Of a stretch of 64,000 bases of DNA, positions 18,985 to 27,706 are shown one piece after another. The stretch comes from Polaromonas eurypsychrophila. GTDB lineage: Bacteria; Pseudomonadota; Gammaproteobacteria; Burkholderiales; Burkholderiaceae_C. Location of the stretch: positions 434,001-498,000 of the forward strand of contig NZ_BMIG01000002.1 of NCBI RefSeq assembly GCF_014641715.1. The letters are read 5' to 3'. Position numbers and translations under genes: made by a program. The number at the start of each line of letters is the position of its first letter. Positions within the stretch are counted from its first letter, which is position 1. The notes beneath the pieces were generated by a model. It saw nothing but the letters and a program-made list of their open reading frames with translations. It did no database searches and was not told the DNA's origin.

Positions 18985-20004
18985 TCAGCTCAGGGTGATG
19001 TTGGCTTCGCGGATGACCTTGTCGAGCACCTCACGCTGCTGCGTCAGCCAGACGCCGAACTCCTGAGGCGTGTTGGCAACAGCCACTGCGCCCAGCGGCG
19101 CCAGAATCGCTGTCAGCGCCGGGTCCCGGGCGGCCTGGGCCACAGCCTGCTGCATGCGGTTGATGATGGACACGGGCGTGCCGCTTGCGGCGAACAACGC
19201 GAACCAGTCATCCATGTCGTAGCGGGGGAAGCCACGCTCTGCCAGCGTCGGCACATCCTGGTAGGCCGGGTTGCGCTGCGCGCTGGTGAGCGCAAGGATG
19301 CGTGCCTTGCCGGCCGCGACTGCGCCGCGTGCGGTCGATGTGGTGATCAGGGCCGAGTCGATCTGTCCGCCCATCAGGTCGCGGCCGGCATCGGCGCCTC
19401 CGCGGTAGGGCGCGTGGATCAGCTTGATGCCGGCACGTTGCTGCAACAGCGCCATGGCCAGGTGGCCCATGGCACCGGCGGGCGGGGTGCCGCATGACAC
19501 GGTGCCGGGCCTGGCTTTGGCATAGGCGATGAACTCTTCCACCGTCCGCGCCGGAAAGTCGTTGCGCACCACCAGCGCCTGGGCCACCCGCACGCCCATG
19601 GTGACCGGCGCAAACGCTTTGGCGTAGTCGAAAGTCAGGTCTTTGAGCAGCAGCGGGTTGGTGAGCTGGTTCGCTGCGTCCCAGATGAAGGTATAGCCGT
19701 CCTTTGGCATGCCGAGCACCGCATTGGCCGCGACGACGGCGTTGCCGCCGGTGCGGTTCTCAATGATGATGGACTGGCCGAGGATGTCGCCGACCTTGGC
19801 GCCCATCGCGCGGGCGGCGGTGTCGGCGGCGCCACCTGCCGAGAAGGGCACGATGAAACGGATGGGGCGGTTGGGCCAGTCGGCCTGCGCCAGGGCGCGG
19901 GTGCCGGTCAGGGACGTCAGCAGCGTGGCGCCGGCCAGGGCCAGCAACTGGCGGCGGCGTGGCTGGCCCATGTCGGTCAGGGTGTGGGCAGGTACAGAAT
20001 TCAT
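18985..20004 (-). CDS. Bug-family tripartite tricarboxylate transporter substrate-binding protein
   Basis: A 339-residue periplasmic binding protein with a Tat-like signal (QPRRRQLLALAGATLLTSL) ending near ALAQA. The Bug motifs WPNRPIRFIVPFSAGGAADT and the ligand-loop region NRTGGNAVVAAN follow. Bug proteins bind small carboxylates; the family often has many orphan copies, and no TctA/TctB genes are present here. I chose the ATG at 20004, which has a GGAG site, over 20019. It heads the leftward catabolic run, and an IclR-type palindrome lies 28 bases upstream of the start. Confidence 0.9.
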   Translation of the reverse strand: MNSVPAHTLTDMGQPRRRQLLALAGATLLTSLTGTRALAQADWPNRPIRFIVPFSAGGAADTAARAMGAKVGDILGQSIIIENRTGGNAVVAANAVLGMPKDGYTFIWDAANQLTNPLLLKDLTFDYAKAFAPVTMGVRVAQALVVRNDFPARTVEEFIAYAKARPGTVSCGTPPAGAMGHLAMALLQQRAGIKLIHAPYRGGADAGRDLMGGQIDSALITTSTARGAVAAGKARILALTSAQRNPAYQDVPTLAERGFPRYDMDDWFALFAASGTPVSIINRMQQAVAQAARDPALTAILAPLGAVAVANTPQEFGVWLTQQREVLDKVIREANITLS

Positions 20005-20031
20005 CAGGTCTCCAGTCATATTCTATCTTAC

Positions 20032-20044
20032 AGAACTTGGTTCT
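20032..20044. promoter_or_regulatory. Palindromic operator AGAAC-TTG-GTTCT upstream of the Bug gene
   Basis: A perfect 5-bp inverted repeat, flanked by further TTCT/AGAA and CTATA/TATAG half-sites between 20021 and 20054. The same AGAAC-N3-GTTCT arrangement occurs in front of the iclR gene at 20984-20996. It is a likely binding site for the IclR regulator encoded between the two. Confidence 0.65.
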
Positions 20045-20175
20045 ATAATTCTATAGAGCCCAAAATGGCCTGTCAAGCCGACGGCTGGCGTGTTGTCTGC
20101 TGCACACTGAGATTCCGGCTTCAGCACCTGCAGCGCCGGCGACTGCATCAAGCCGCGAAAGCATTCAAGGCGTTT

Positions 20176-20904
20176 CTAGACCTGACCGGTGAGACTGCCG
20201 GCCAACTTGAGCACCGATTCGATATGCCTGTCCTGGTAACGGCTGGTCGGCATGGTCAGGGTCAGGGCGCCGCCAAGGCTGCCGTCAGCCTTGAAAACCG
20301 GCGCCGAAATGCCGGCCACCCCGGCCAGGCGGTCGCCGCTGGCAGCGTAGTAGCCCTGGTGGCGTATCCGCGCGTACAGCGTTTGCTCGGCCTCGGTACC
20401 GGCGCGGGCCGGTGTTGCGCCGAAGGCATTGAGCACCCGGGCACCGGAGCCGCGATCGGCGGGTAGCACATCGCCGGCCTTGATGTGATCGCGGACGGGA
20501 TGCGGCGAGTCCACCCGGTAGAGACACAGCCGCAAGTCGCCCTGCCTGACGTGGTAGGCCGCGCTTTCGCCGGTGATGGCAACCAGCTCCCGAAGTGCAG
20601 GCAGCACCACCCGGTCGAGCGAGAACGAAGAGGCATACACCGCGTGCAGCCGCGCAATCTCCGGCCCCAGGGTGTAGCGGCCGTCATCGAGCCGCTGCAC
20701 GATGCGCCCATGTTCCAGCGAGGCCAGCAGGCGCAACACCGTGCTTTTGTAGAGCAGCGTGCGTTCGGCCAGCATTGCGAGCGTGAGCGAGGTGTCGCCG
20801 GCCCTGAACGCGGCCAGCACAGTCAGGGCGCGGTCGACCGCCGCTGCACCCCCCGGTGCCGCATCGGCATCGGCGATCGATTCGGTCAGGGCTTTGCGTG
20901 GCAT
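20176..20904 (-). CDS. IclR-family transcriptional regulator
   Basis: A 242-residue protein. An N-terminal winged helix-turn-helix (AVDRALTVLAAF, then AERTLLYKSTVLRLLASLE) is followed by an IclR effector domain (SAAYHVRQGDLRLCLYRVDS and the late GISAPVFKADG). These regulators bind small carboxylates or aromatic acids. The ATG at 20904 has an AGAGG site; the longer frame to 20973 would run across the operator. It is divergent from the lyase/CoA-transferase operon and lies downstream of the Bug promoter, and shared palindromes flank it. It is probably the local regulator of both arms. Confidence 0.92.
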   Translation of the reverse strand: MPRKALTESIADADAAPGGAAAVDRALTVLAAFRAGDTSLTLAMLAERTLLYKSTVLRLLASLEHGRIVQRLDDGRYTLGPEIARLHAVYASSFSLDRVVLPALRELVAITGESAAYHVRQGDLRLCLYRVDSPHPVRDHIKAGDVLPADRGSGARVLNAFGATPARAGTEAEQTLYARIRHQGYYAASGDRLAGVAGISAPVFKADGSLGGALTLTMPTSRYQDRHIESVLKLAGSLTGQV

Positions 20905-20983
20905 GTAAAACCTCTTTCTTGCGGGCGGGCGGAGATGGGAACGCTTGACAAGCAGGCAGTGCTGAAGCATCATTCTGACAGAA

Positions 20984-20996
20984 AGAACACAGTTCT
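20984..20996. promoter_or_regulatory. Palindromic operator AGAAC-ACA-GTTCT in the iclR/lyase divergent region
   Basis: A perfect 5-bp inverted repeat flanked by TTCT-GAC-AGAA to the left and further AGAA/TTTCT half-sites to the right (20973-21015). It lies between the divergent iclR and HMG-CoA-lyase-like genes and matches the palindrome at 20032-20044. Autoregulation plus control of the lyase operon is the simplest reading. Confidence 0.65.
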
Positions 20997-21023
20997 AAAA
21001 ATAGAAACTACTTTCTCCAGCGT

Positions 21024-21989
21024 ATGCCTCATCCTTTTCCCCAAAATATAGCGTTATCGACTTCCAGCGCGGTCCTGATCAGCGAGGTAGGTCCGCGCGA
21101 CGGACTGCAGTCGGTCAAGGCAACCATGCCGACAGCCGACAAAAAACGCTGGATCACGGCGCTGTATGACGCCGGCGTGCGCGAGATCGAGGTGGCCTCT
21201 TTCGTGCCGGCCCGGCTGCTGCCGCAGATGGCCGATGCGGCCGAGGTGGTGCGCCACGCCCTGGGCTTGCCGGGCCTGACGGTGATGGCGCTGGTGCCCA
21301 ATGCGCGTGGCGCCAGCGCCGCGCTGGCTGCCGGTGTGCACAAACTGACGATCCCGGTCTCGGCCAGCGCCGCACATTCGCTGGCCAATGTGCGCAAGAC
21401 GCGGGAAGAGATGATCGACGAGGTGCGCCGTATCGTCGAGCTGCGCGACAGCAGCGCACCCGGCGTGGCCATCGAAGCCGGCATCTCGACCGCCTTCGGC
21501 TGCACGCTGCAGGGCCTGGTGCCTGAGGACGAGGTGATCCGGGTCGCCGCGCAATGTGTGGCCGCCGGTGTCGGTGAAGTCGGGTTGTCGGACACCACCG
21601 GTTATGCCAATCCGGCGCAGGTGCGCAGGCTGTTCAAACGCCTGCGCGCCGAAATCGGCGACCGGTCCGGCGCCGCCCACATGCACAACACGCGGGGCCT
21701 GGGACTGGCGAACTGCCTGGCGGCCCATGACGAGGGCGTGCGCACCTTTGATGCCTCGCTGGGCGGACTGGGCGGCTGCCCCTACGCGCCGGGCGCGTCG
21801 GGCAATGTGGTGACCGAGGACCTGGTTTTCATGTTCGAAGCCATGGGTGTCGCCACCGGCATCGACATCCGCAAGCTGATCGCCGCCCGCGCGCCGCTGC
21901 AGGCCGGCCTGCCGGGGGAGCCGGTCTATGGCATGACACCGGAAGCCGGACTGCCCCGGGGATTTGCACAGGGAATGATGAATGTCTGA
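21024..21989 (+). CDS. HMG-CoA-lyase-like (DRE-TIM) enzyme
   Basis: A 321-residue TIM-barrel protein. Near the N-terminus is SEVGPRDGLQSVKATMPT, the metal and catalytic Arg-Asp region. The signature GLGGCPYAPGASGNVVTEDLVF, with the catalytic Cys, lies near residue 250, and AHMHNTRGLGLANC holds the metal-binding His pair. The family cleaves 3-hydroxy-3-methylglutaryl-CoA to acetoacetate and acetyl-CoA, or citramalyl-type CoA esters. Its stop overlaps the start of a CoA-transferase by eight bases, so the substrate is probably activated by that partner. No carboxylase or dehydrogenase genes of leucine catabolism are nearby. Confidence 0.92.
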   Translation: MPHPFPQNIALSTSSAVLISEVGPRDGLQSVKATMPTADKKRWITALYDAGVREIEVASFVPARLLPQMADAAEVVRHALGLPGLTVMALVPNARGASAALAAGVHKLTIPVSASAAHSLANVRKTREEMIDEVRRIVELRDSSAPGVAIEAGISTAFGCTLQGLVPEDEVIRVAAQCVAAGVGEVGLSDTTGYANPAQVRRLFKRLRAEIGDRSGAAHMHNTRGLGLANCLAAHDEGVRTFDASLGGLGGCPYAPGASGNVVTEDLVFMFEAMGVATGIDIRKLIAARAPLQAGLPGEPVYGMTPEAGLPRGFAQGMMNV

Positions 21990-23232
21990 AGTGAAACCAT
22001 CCGGCCTGCAGGTCGGGGCCGCGCCTGGACCCTTGCCGCTGGCGGGTTTCCGGGTGGTGGAATTTACGCACATGGTGATGGGGCCAACCTGTGGCCTGGT
22101 GCTGGCCGACCTGGGGGCGGAAGTCATCAAGGTCGAGCCCATCTCCGGCGACAACACACGCAAGCTGATGGGCTCGGGCTCGGGATTTTTTCCGATGTTC
22201 AACCGGAACAAGAAAAGCATCGCGCTGAATCTGCAGACCGTGGAAGGGCGAGAGATCGCCTTGAAGCTGGTGGCCACTGCCGACGTGGTGAGCGAGAACT
22301 TCAAGCCCGGCACGATGGCAAAACTGGGCCTGGGCTACGCCGCACTCAGCAAGCTCAACGAGAAGCTGGTCTATGTCAGCCACAAGGGGTTTCTGCCTGG
22401 CCCCTATGACCACCGCACCGCCCTTGACGAGGTGGTGCAGATGATGGGCGGGCTGGCCTACATGACAGGGCGCCCCGGCGATCCGTTGCGGGCCGGCACC
22501 AGCGTCAATGACATCATGGGCGGCATGTTCGGCGCGATCGGCGCAATGGCCGCGCTGATGCAGCGCATGCACACCGGTAAGGGCCAGGAGGTGCAGTCGG
22601 CGCTGTTCGAGAACAACATCTTCCTGGTGGCCCAGCACATGATGCAATTTGCCGTCACCGGCAAGGCGGCCGCGCCCATGCCGAGCCGCATTTCGGCATG
22701 GGGCATTTACGACGTCTTCAATCTCAGCGGCGGGGAGCAGGTTTTTCTGGCGGTTGTCAGCGACACGCAGTGGGCGGTTTTTTGTGACGCCTTCGGTTTT
22801 GCCGATCTCAAGGCCGACCCGGGCCTGGCCACTAACAACCTGCGCGTGGGTGCGCGCGACTGGCTGATGCCGCTGCTGCGTGAACGGCTGGCCTCGCACA
22901 CGCTCGCCGGGCTGTCGGACATCTTTGAAAAAAACGGCCTGCCCTTTGCACCGATCACCGCTCCGCACGAGTTGTATGGCGACCCGCACCTGCACCAGAC
23001 CGGCGGGCTGGCGCCGGTGGTGCTGCCGGACGGGCCGCGCGCCGGCCAGACCGCGCGCGCGCCGCTGCTGCCCATCACCCTGGACGGCGCACGTCCGGGC
23101 GTGCGGCTGAACCCGCCGAAACTCGGCGAACACAGTCGTGCCGTGCTGGCCGGCCTGGGCTACAGCGAGGCCGACATCCAGCGTTTGCTGGACCAGGGCG
23201 TGATCGGCGCGCCCGATTTGGCGACGGCGTAA
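21982..23232 (+). CDS. Family III (CaiB/BaiF) CoA-transferase
   Basis: A 416-residue protein with the family N-terminal motif LAGFRVVEFTHMVMGPTCG and a CoA-binding loop region (FNRNKKSIALNLQT). The likely catalytic Asp is in HRTALDEVVQMMGGLAYMTG, near residue 150. These enzymes move CoA between carboxylic acids in the cytoplasm without ATP. The gene overlaps the HMG-CoA-lyase-like gene by eight bases, which strongly suggests they act in sequence: activation of an acid as its CoA ester, then C-C cleavage. The donor and acceptor acids are unknown. Confidence 0.92.
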   Translation: MSEVKPSGLQVGAAPGPLPLAGFRVVEFTHMVMGPTCGLVLADLGAEVIKVEPISGDNTRKLMGSGSGFFPMFNRNKKSIALNLQTVEGREIALKLVATADVVSENFKPGTMAKLGLGYAALSKLNEKLVYVSHKGFLPGPYDHRTALDEVVQMMGGLAYMTGRPGDPLRAGTSVNDIMGGMFGAIGAMAALMQRMHTGKGQEVQSALFENNIFLVAQHMMQFAVTGKAAAPMPSRISAWGIYDVFNLSGGEQVFLAVVSDTQWAVFCDAFGFADLKADPGLATNNLRVGARDWLMPLLRERLASHTLAGLSDIFEKNGLPFAPITAPHELYGDPHLHQTGGLAPVVLPDGPRAGQTARAPLLPITLDGARPGVRLNPPKLGEHSRAVLAGLGYSEADIQRLLDQGVIGAPDLATA

Positions 23233-23284
23233 TCAAGGCCTTTATCCAGACAATTACCACCTTTCATGCGCATAATCTGGTCGC

Positions 23285-24202
23285 ATGGACAAACTCAAAC
23301 AGCTCGAATCTTTTGTATCTGTGGCTACGCGCGGCAGCCTGACCGCCGCCGCCAAGGCCGAAGGTGTGGCGCCGGCCATCATGGGCCGCCGCCTGGATGC
23401 GCTGGAAGAGCGTCTCGGGGTCAAGCTGCTGGTGCGTACCACGCGCCGCATGTCGCTGACCCATGAAGGCAGCGCATTTCTGGAAGATTGCCAGCGCCTG
23501 CTGGTGGACTTTGCCAATGCCGAGGCCAGCGTCTCGGCCGGCGGTGTCAAGGCCAGTGGGCATTTGCGCATCACCGCACCGGCCGGATTTGGCCGCCGCC
23601 ATGTGGCGCCCTTGGTGCCGAAATTTCGCGAATTACATGCCGATGTGACGATTTCCCTGAACCTCAGCGACCGCGTGGTCGACGTCGCCGGTGAAGGCTT
23701 CGATTGCGCGGTGCGCGTCGGCGAGATGCCCGACTCTTCACTGGTCAGCGTGCGCATGGCCGACAACCGGCGCCTGTGTGTGGCCTCACCGGCTTATCTC
23801 CAGCGTCACGGCACGCCACAACACCCGACCGACCTGGCCAAATGCGCCTGTCTGACGCTCTCGAGCGATGCATCGCAAACGCGCGGCTGGGCGTTTCAAG
23901 TGGACGGGGAGGTGATCCACCTCAAGCCAGGCGGCCCGCTCGACTGTTCTGACGGTCAGGTGCTGCACGACTGGTGCCTGAATGGCTTTGGCATCGCCTG
24001 GCGCAGCACCTGGGAGGTGGAAGCGGAAATCGCCGCCGGCGAACTGGTGACGGTGCTGAGCAATTTTGATGCGCCGCCCAATGGCATTTATGCGGTGTTT
24101 CCACAGCGCAAACACCTGCCGCTGCGCGTGCGCCTGTGGATAGATTTCCTCAAGCACAGCTACAGCCAGCCGGAGTTTTGGGGCGGTGCGCGCAAAGCCT
24201 GA
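23285..24202 (+). CDS. LysR-family transcriptional regulator
   Basis: A 305-residue protein with the LysR helix-turn-helix at residues 1-60 (LESFVSVATRGSLTAAAKAE, then GRRLDALEERLGVKLLVRTTRR) and a periplasmic-binding-like effector domain (SGHLRITAPAGFGRRHVAPL). It lies 52 bases after the CoA-transferase gene on the same strand. It may regulate this cluster as a second input besides IclR, or an unlinked target. LysR regulators usually sit opposite their targets, and that arrangement is absent here. Confidence 0.93.
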   Translation: MDKLKQLESFVSVATRGSLTAAAKAEGVAPAIMGRRLDALEERLGVKLLVRTTRRMSLTHEGSAFLEDCQRLLVDFANAEASVSAGGVKASGHLRITAPAGFGRRHVAPLVPKFRELHADVTISLNLSDRVVDVAGEGFDCAVRVGEMPDSSLVSVRMADNRRLCVASPAYLQRHGTPQHPTDLAKCACLTLSSDASQTRGWAFQVDGEVIHLKPGGPLDCSDGQVLHDWCLNGFGIAWRSTWEVEAEIAAGELVTVLSNFDAPPNGIYAVFPQRKHLPLRVRLWIDFLKHSYSQPEFWGGARKA

Positions 24203-24242
24203 GGTGATCTGCCAGCATCTGCCGGTTCATGCATAAAATGGC

Positions 24243-24290
24243 TACAGCCCATGGCGCACGGGCGTCATCAGCTATCGATTAGATAGCATA
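24243..24290. repeat. Dispersed AGCCCATGG...GCTAT-N7-ATAGC repeat copy
   Basis: This copy reads AGCCCATGGCGCACGGGCG and then a palindromic core GCTATCGATTAGATAGC at 24271-24287. It sits in the 133-base gap between the LysR gene and argS. It matches the copies near 12.1, 32.55, 43.13 and 54.23 kb. Confidence 0.7.
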
Positions 24291-24335
24291 TTCGGCAAGC
24301 CGGATGGGCCGAGCCCGCGCCCGTAAAATCAGACC

Positions 24336-26012
24336 ATGCTCCTCGTCAAACAAGAATTGCTGGCGGCCCTGGCTGCCGAGCTGGACCAACTGTCTCCCGG
24401 CGCCGGCCTGAAGGCGGCTTTCGAGTCGCCCAAGGTCGCAGCCCACGGCGACTTCGCCTCCACTGCGGCCATGCAACTGGCCAAGCCGCTCAAGCTCAAC
24501 CCGCGCCAGGTCGCCGACGGACTGAAGGCCGCGCTGCTGGCGACACCGGTCTACCAGCGCTGGGTCGACGCGATCGAAATCGCCGGTCCGGGCTTCATCA
24601 ATTTCCGGCTCAAGCCCGAGGCCAAACAACAGACTGTGCGCGAGGTGCTGCAGGCCGCAGGCCTTTACGGCGTCAAGCCGCTTCAGACCGGTCAACGCGT
24701 GCTGGTCGAGTTTGTCTCGGCCAACCCGACCGGCCCGCTGCATGTGGGCCACGGCCGGCAGGCGGCACTGGGCGACGCGATCTGCAACCTGTTCGCGACT
24801 CAGGGCCAGGATGTCTACCGCGAGTTTTATTACAACGACGCGGGGGTCCAGATCCATACGCTTGCCACCAGCACCCAGGCGCGCGCCCAGGGCCTGAAGC
24901 CCGGCGACACCGGCTGGCCCGAACCGGCCTACAACGGCGACTACATCGCCGACATCGCGGCCGACTTCATGGCGAAGAAAACCGTCAAGTCCGACGACCG
25001 CGAGTTCACCGCCTCGGGCGACATCGAAGACCTCGACGCGATCCGCCAGTTTGCCGTGGCCTATTTGCGCCGCGAACAGGACCTGGACCTGCACGCCTTC
25101 TCGGTGAAGTTCGACAACTACTATCTTGAGTCCAGCCTGTACAGCTCCGGCCGGGTCGAGGACACCGTAGCCAAACTCAAGGCTGCCGGCAAGACCTACG
25201 AGCTTGACGGCGCGCTGTGGTTGCGCTCCATCGACTACGGCGACGACAAGGACCGCGTGATGCGCAAGAGCGACGGCGGCTACACCTACTTCGTGCCCGA
25301 CGTCGCCTACCACCTGGCCAAGTGGGAGCGCGGTTTCAGCAAAGCCATCAACATCCAGGGCATGGACCACCACGGCACCATCGCGCGCGTGCGCGCCGGC
25401 CTGCAGGCCGCAGGCGCCGGCATCCCCGAGGGCTACCCCGACTATGTGCTGCACACCATGGTGCGTGTGGTCAAGGGCGGCGAAGAGGTCAAGATCAGCA
25501 AACGTGCCGGCAGCTACGTCACCCTGCGCGACCTGATCGAGTGGACCAGCAAGGACGCGGTGCGCTTCTTTCTGCTCAGCCGCAAGCCCGACACCGAGTA
25601 CACCTTCGACGTGGACCTGGCCGTTGCAAAAAACAACGACAACCCGGTGTATTACGTGCAGTACGCGCACGCCCGCATCTGTTCGGTGCTGGCGGCTTGG
25701 GGCGGCGACGAGGCCAGCCTGAAGGACGTGGACCTGGCCGCGCTAGCCAGCCCGCAGGCACAGGCGCTGATGCTGCTGATGGCCAAATACCCCGACATGC
25801 TGGTCAACGCCGCCACCGGATTCGCCCCGCACGACGTAGCCTTTTACCTGCGCGAGTTGGCCGCCAGCTACCACAGCTATTACGATGCAGAACGTATCCT
25901 GGTGGATGAGGAGGCGGTCAAGCTGGCCCGCCTGGCGCTGGTCGCGGCAACCGCGCAGGTGTTGCACAATGGGTTGGCTGTGCTGGGTGTCGATGCCCCA
26001 CGCAAAATGTAA
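24336..26012 (+). CDS. argS: Arginyl-tRNA synthetase
   Basis: A 558-residue class I synthetase. The HIGH motif appears as HVGH (136-139, in [20 protein letters not shown]) and the KMSKS equivalent as KISKRAG near residue 388. The N-terminal additional domain and the anticodon-binding C-terminus (ending GVDAPRKM) are complete. It charges tRNA-Arg. The following SPOR gene starts 3 bases after its stop. It appears intact and ordinary. Confidence 0.97.
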   Translation: MLLVKQELLAALAAELDQLSPGAGLKAAFESPKVAAHGDFASTAAMQLAKPLKLNPRQVADGLKAALLATPVYQRWVDAIEIAGPGFINFRLKPEAKQQTVREVLQAAGLYGVKPLQTGQRVLVEFVSANPTGPLHVGHGRQAALGDAICNLFATQGQDVYREFYYNDAGVQIHTLATSTQARAQGLKPGDTGWPEPAYNGDYIADIAADFMAKKTVKSDDREFTASGDIEDLDAIRQFAVAYLRREQDLDLHAFSVKFDNYYLESSLYSSGRVEDTVAKLKAAGKTYELDGALWLRSIDYGDDKDRVMRKSDGGYTYFVPDVAYHLAKWERGFSKAINIQGMDHHGTIARVRAGLQAAGAGIPEGYPDYVLHTMVRVVKGGEEVKISKRAGSYVTLRDLIEWTSKDAVRFFLLSRKPDTEYTFDVDLAVAKNNDNPVYYVQYAHARICSVLAAWGGDEASLKDVDLAALASPQAQALMLLMAKYPDMLVNAATGFAPHDVAFYLRELAASYHSYYDAERILVDEEAVKLARLALVAATAQVLHNGLAVLGVDAPRKM

Positions 26013-26015
26013 GGA

Positions 26016-26714
26016 ATGATCACCACCATGGCGCGCAAGCTCTCTCCTACGCTAAACCGGCAAGGCAAAACCCCACAACGTGGCGGCACCCTGCTGGGCC
26101 TGATCATCGGTGCGCTGATCGGCCTGGGCGCAGCGCTGGCCGTGGCGGTCTATATCACCAAAGTGCCGGTGCCCTTCATGAACAAGGGCCAGTCTCGCAG
26201 CCCCGACCATGACGCCGCCGAAGCCAAAAAGAACCAGAACTGGAACCCGAATGCGCCGCTGTACGGCAAGAACCCGGCCAAGCCGGCCGCCGCCTCCGGG
26301 GCGGTAACCGATGTGACGCCCCAAGCTGCCTCGCCGGCTGCGGCACAAAAACCGGTGCCTGACCCGACGCTCGCCAAGCCCGCCAAACCGGCGGTCGACC
26401 CGATTGGTGATCTGGCCAAGGCAAAAATGACGGCACCTGCGGCCGCGCCGACGCCAGCCGCCGCGCCGGGGGCCGACCCGTTCAGCTACTTTGTGCAAGT
26501 CGGCGCTTTCCGCACACCCGAAGACGCCGAGCAGCAGCGCGCCAAGATTTCGCTGATGGGCCTGGAAGCCAGGGTCACCGAGCGTGAGCAATCGGGCCGC
26601 ACCGTGTTTCGTGTGCGCCTCGGACCTTTCGACAAGAAGGAAGAAGCCGACAAGGCCAAGGAACGGCTGGACGGCAGTGGCGTCGAAACTGCCCTGGTGC
26701 GTGTCCAGCGCTGA
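26016..26714 (+). CDS. SPOR-domain membrane protein (FtsN-like)
   Basis: A 232-residue protein with a short cytoplasmic N-terminus, one transmembrane helix (about 26-48, LLGLIIGALIGLGAALAVAV) and a long Ala/Pro/Lys-rich periplasmic linker. A C-terminal SPOR domain follows (about 155-232, FSYFVQVGAFRTPEDAEQQR, then VFRVRLGPFDKKEEADKAKE). SPOR domains bind denuded peptidoglycan at the division septum. The argS-SPOR-dsbA order is, as I recall, common in this family. An ATG at 26028 is an alternative start. Confidence 0.92.
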   Translation: MITTMARKLSPTLNRQGKTPQRGGTLLGLIIGALIGLGAALAVAVYITKVPVPFMNKGQSRSPDHDAAEAKKNQNWNPNAPLYGKNPAKPAAASGAVTDVTPQAASPAAAQKPVPDPTLAKPAKPAVDPIGDLAKAKMTAPAAAPTPAAAPGADPFSYFVQVGAFRTPEDAEQQRAKISLMGLEARVTEREQSGRTVFRVRLGPFDKKEEADKAKERLDGSGVETALVRVQR

Positions 26715-26777
26715 ACTTTCTGCCGGCAGGGTGTCCAACCTTCTCGTACCCCGCCAGTCCTAACGGAGAAATGATTG

Positions 26778-27428
26778 ATGCAACGACGTGAATTTTCGAT
26801 AGCCACCGCTTCAATGGCAGCCGCCTCGCTGGGCGCCCTGAGCACCACGGCCCTGGCGCAGGCGCAGGCACCGCGCGCGGGAACCGACTTCCTGGTCCTC
26901 GACAAACCGGCCCCGGTCGAAGCCCCGGCCGGCAAGATCGAAGTGGTGGAATTTTTCTGGTACAGCTGCCCGCACTGCAACCGCTTCGAGCCGGCGCTGG
27001 AAGAGTGGATCAACAAGGCCCCCAAAGACGTGGTGGTGCGGCGCGTGCCGGTGTCCTTCCGCCCGGATTTCGAGCCGCAGCAACGCCTGTATTACGTGCT
27101 GGAAGCCATGAACAAGGTTGAAGAGCTTCACAAAAAGGTGTTTCTCGCCATTCATGGCGAAAAACAGCTGCTTAACACCGCCGAGCTGATAGCGGCCTGG
27201 GCTGAGAAGCAGGGCCTCAACAAGGTGAAATTCCTGGAAATGTACAACTCGTTTGGCATCGCCACCAAGGCCCGCAAGGCCACCCAACTACAGGATGCCT
27301 ACAAGGTGGACGGGGTGCCGGCGCTGGGCGTGGGCGGGCGTTTTTACACCTCGGGCGAGCTGGCCAAAAATATGGACCGGGCGCTGCAGGTCACCGACTA
27401 CCTGGTTGTTCAGGCTAGAAAAGGTTAG
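26778..27428 (+). CDS. dsbA: DsbA-type periplasmic thiol:disulfide interchange protein
   Basis: A 216-residue exported protein with a signal sequence (REFSIATASMAAASLGALST...ALAQA). The thioredoxin-fold active site CPHC is at residues 64-67 (FFWYSCPHCNRFEP), and the cis-Pro loop is VDGVPALGVGGRF near 180. It introduces disulfide bonds into secreted proteins, a useful partner for the type II secretion system in this window. The ATG at 26778 with an upstream GGAGA is the best start. A GC-rich repeat begins directly after the stop. Confidence 0.93.
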   Translation: MQRREFSIATASMAAASLGALSTTALAQAQAPRAGTDFLVLDKPAPVEAPAGKIEVVEFFWYSCPHCNRFEPALEEWINKAPKDVVVRRVPVSFRPDFEPQQRLYYVLEAMNKVEELHKKVFLAIHGEKQLLNTAELIAAWAEKQGLNKVKFLEMYNSFGIATKARKATQLQDAYKVDGVPALGVGGRFYTSGELAKNMDRALQVTDYLVVQARKG

Positions 27429-27706
27429 CCCCCACGCTCGCTCATTGCGTTTAGCCCTCGTACCTTGCAGGCGTCCGCCCCAGGGGGGCGCGGCGCCTGC
27501 GGACTGGCAGAGTCAGATCCGCGGCCCTGGCTGGCCTGGATCGCGGTCCAACTTCTCGCAATCTGTTCGTTCTGAGCTTGTCGGAGCATGTCCCTGGGGA
27601 TCAGACTTGCCGACTTGCCGGCGGTTTTTTGTTTCTTGCGGCATTTGGCAGAGCTGCGTGGCTACAATGAGTCAACTAAAACAAAGCAGCAAGATTCGTG
27701 CCTTTT
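27429..27706. repeat. Intergenic region before lptA with a GC-rich palindromic repeat
   Basis: Downstream of dsbA a GC-rich repeat ends with a near-palindrome, GCGGACTGGCAGAGTCAGATCCGC (27499-27522). Its counterparts are at 29166-29189 and, inverted, near 47775-47797. After it come about 150 bases leading to lptA, with a possible -10 box TACAAT at 27662. No gene is visible; lptC, often found before lptA, is not here. Confidence 0.6.

Noticed and set aside
24279..25670. A 463-residue minus-strand frame opposite argS
   Set aside because: It is antisense to argS with no recognisable motif.
27643..27667. Sigma-54 promoter before lptA
   Set aside because: TGGCA and a downstream GC are present, but the GG-to-GC distance is too short for a -24/-12 promoter.
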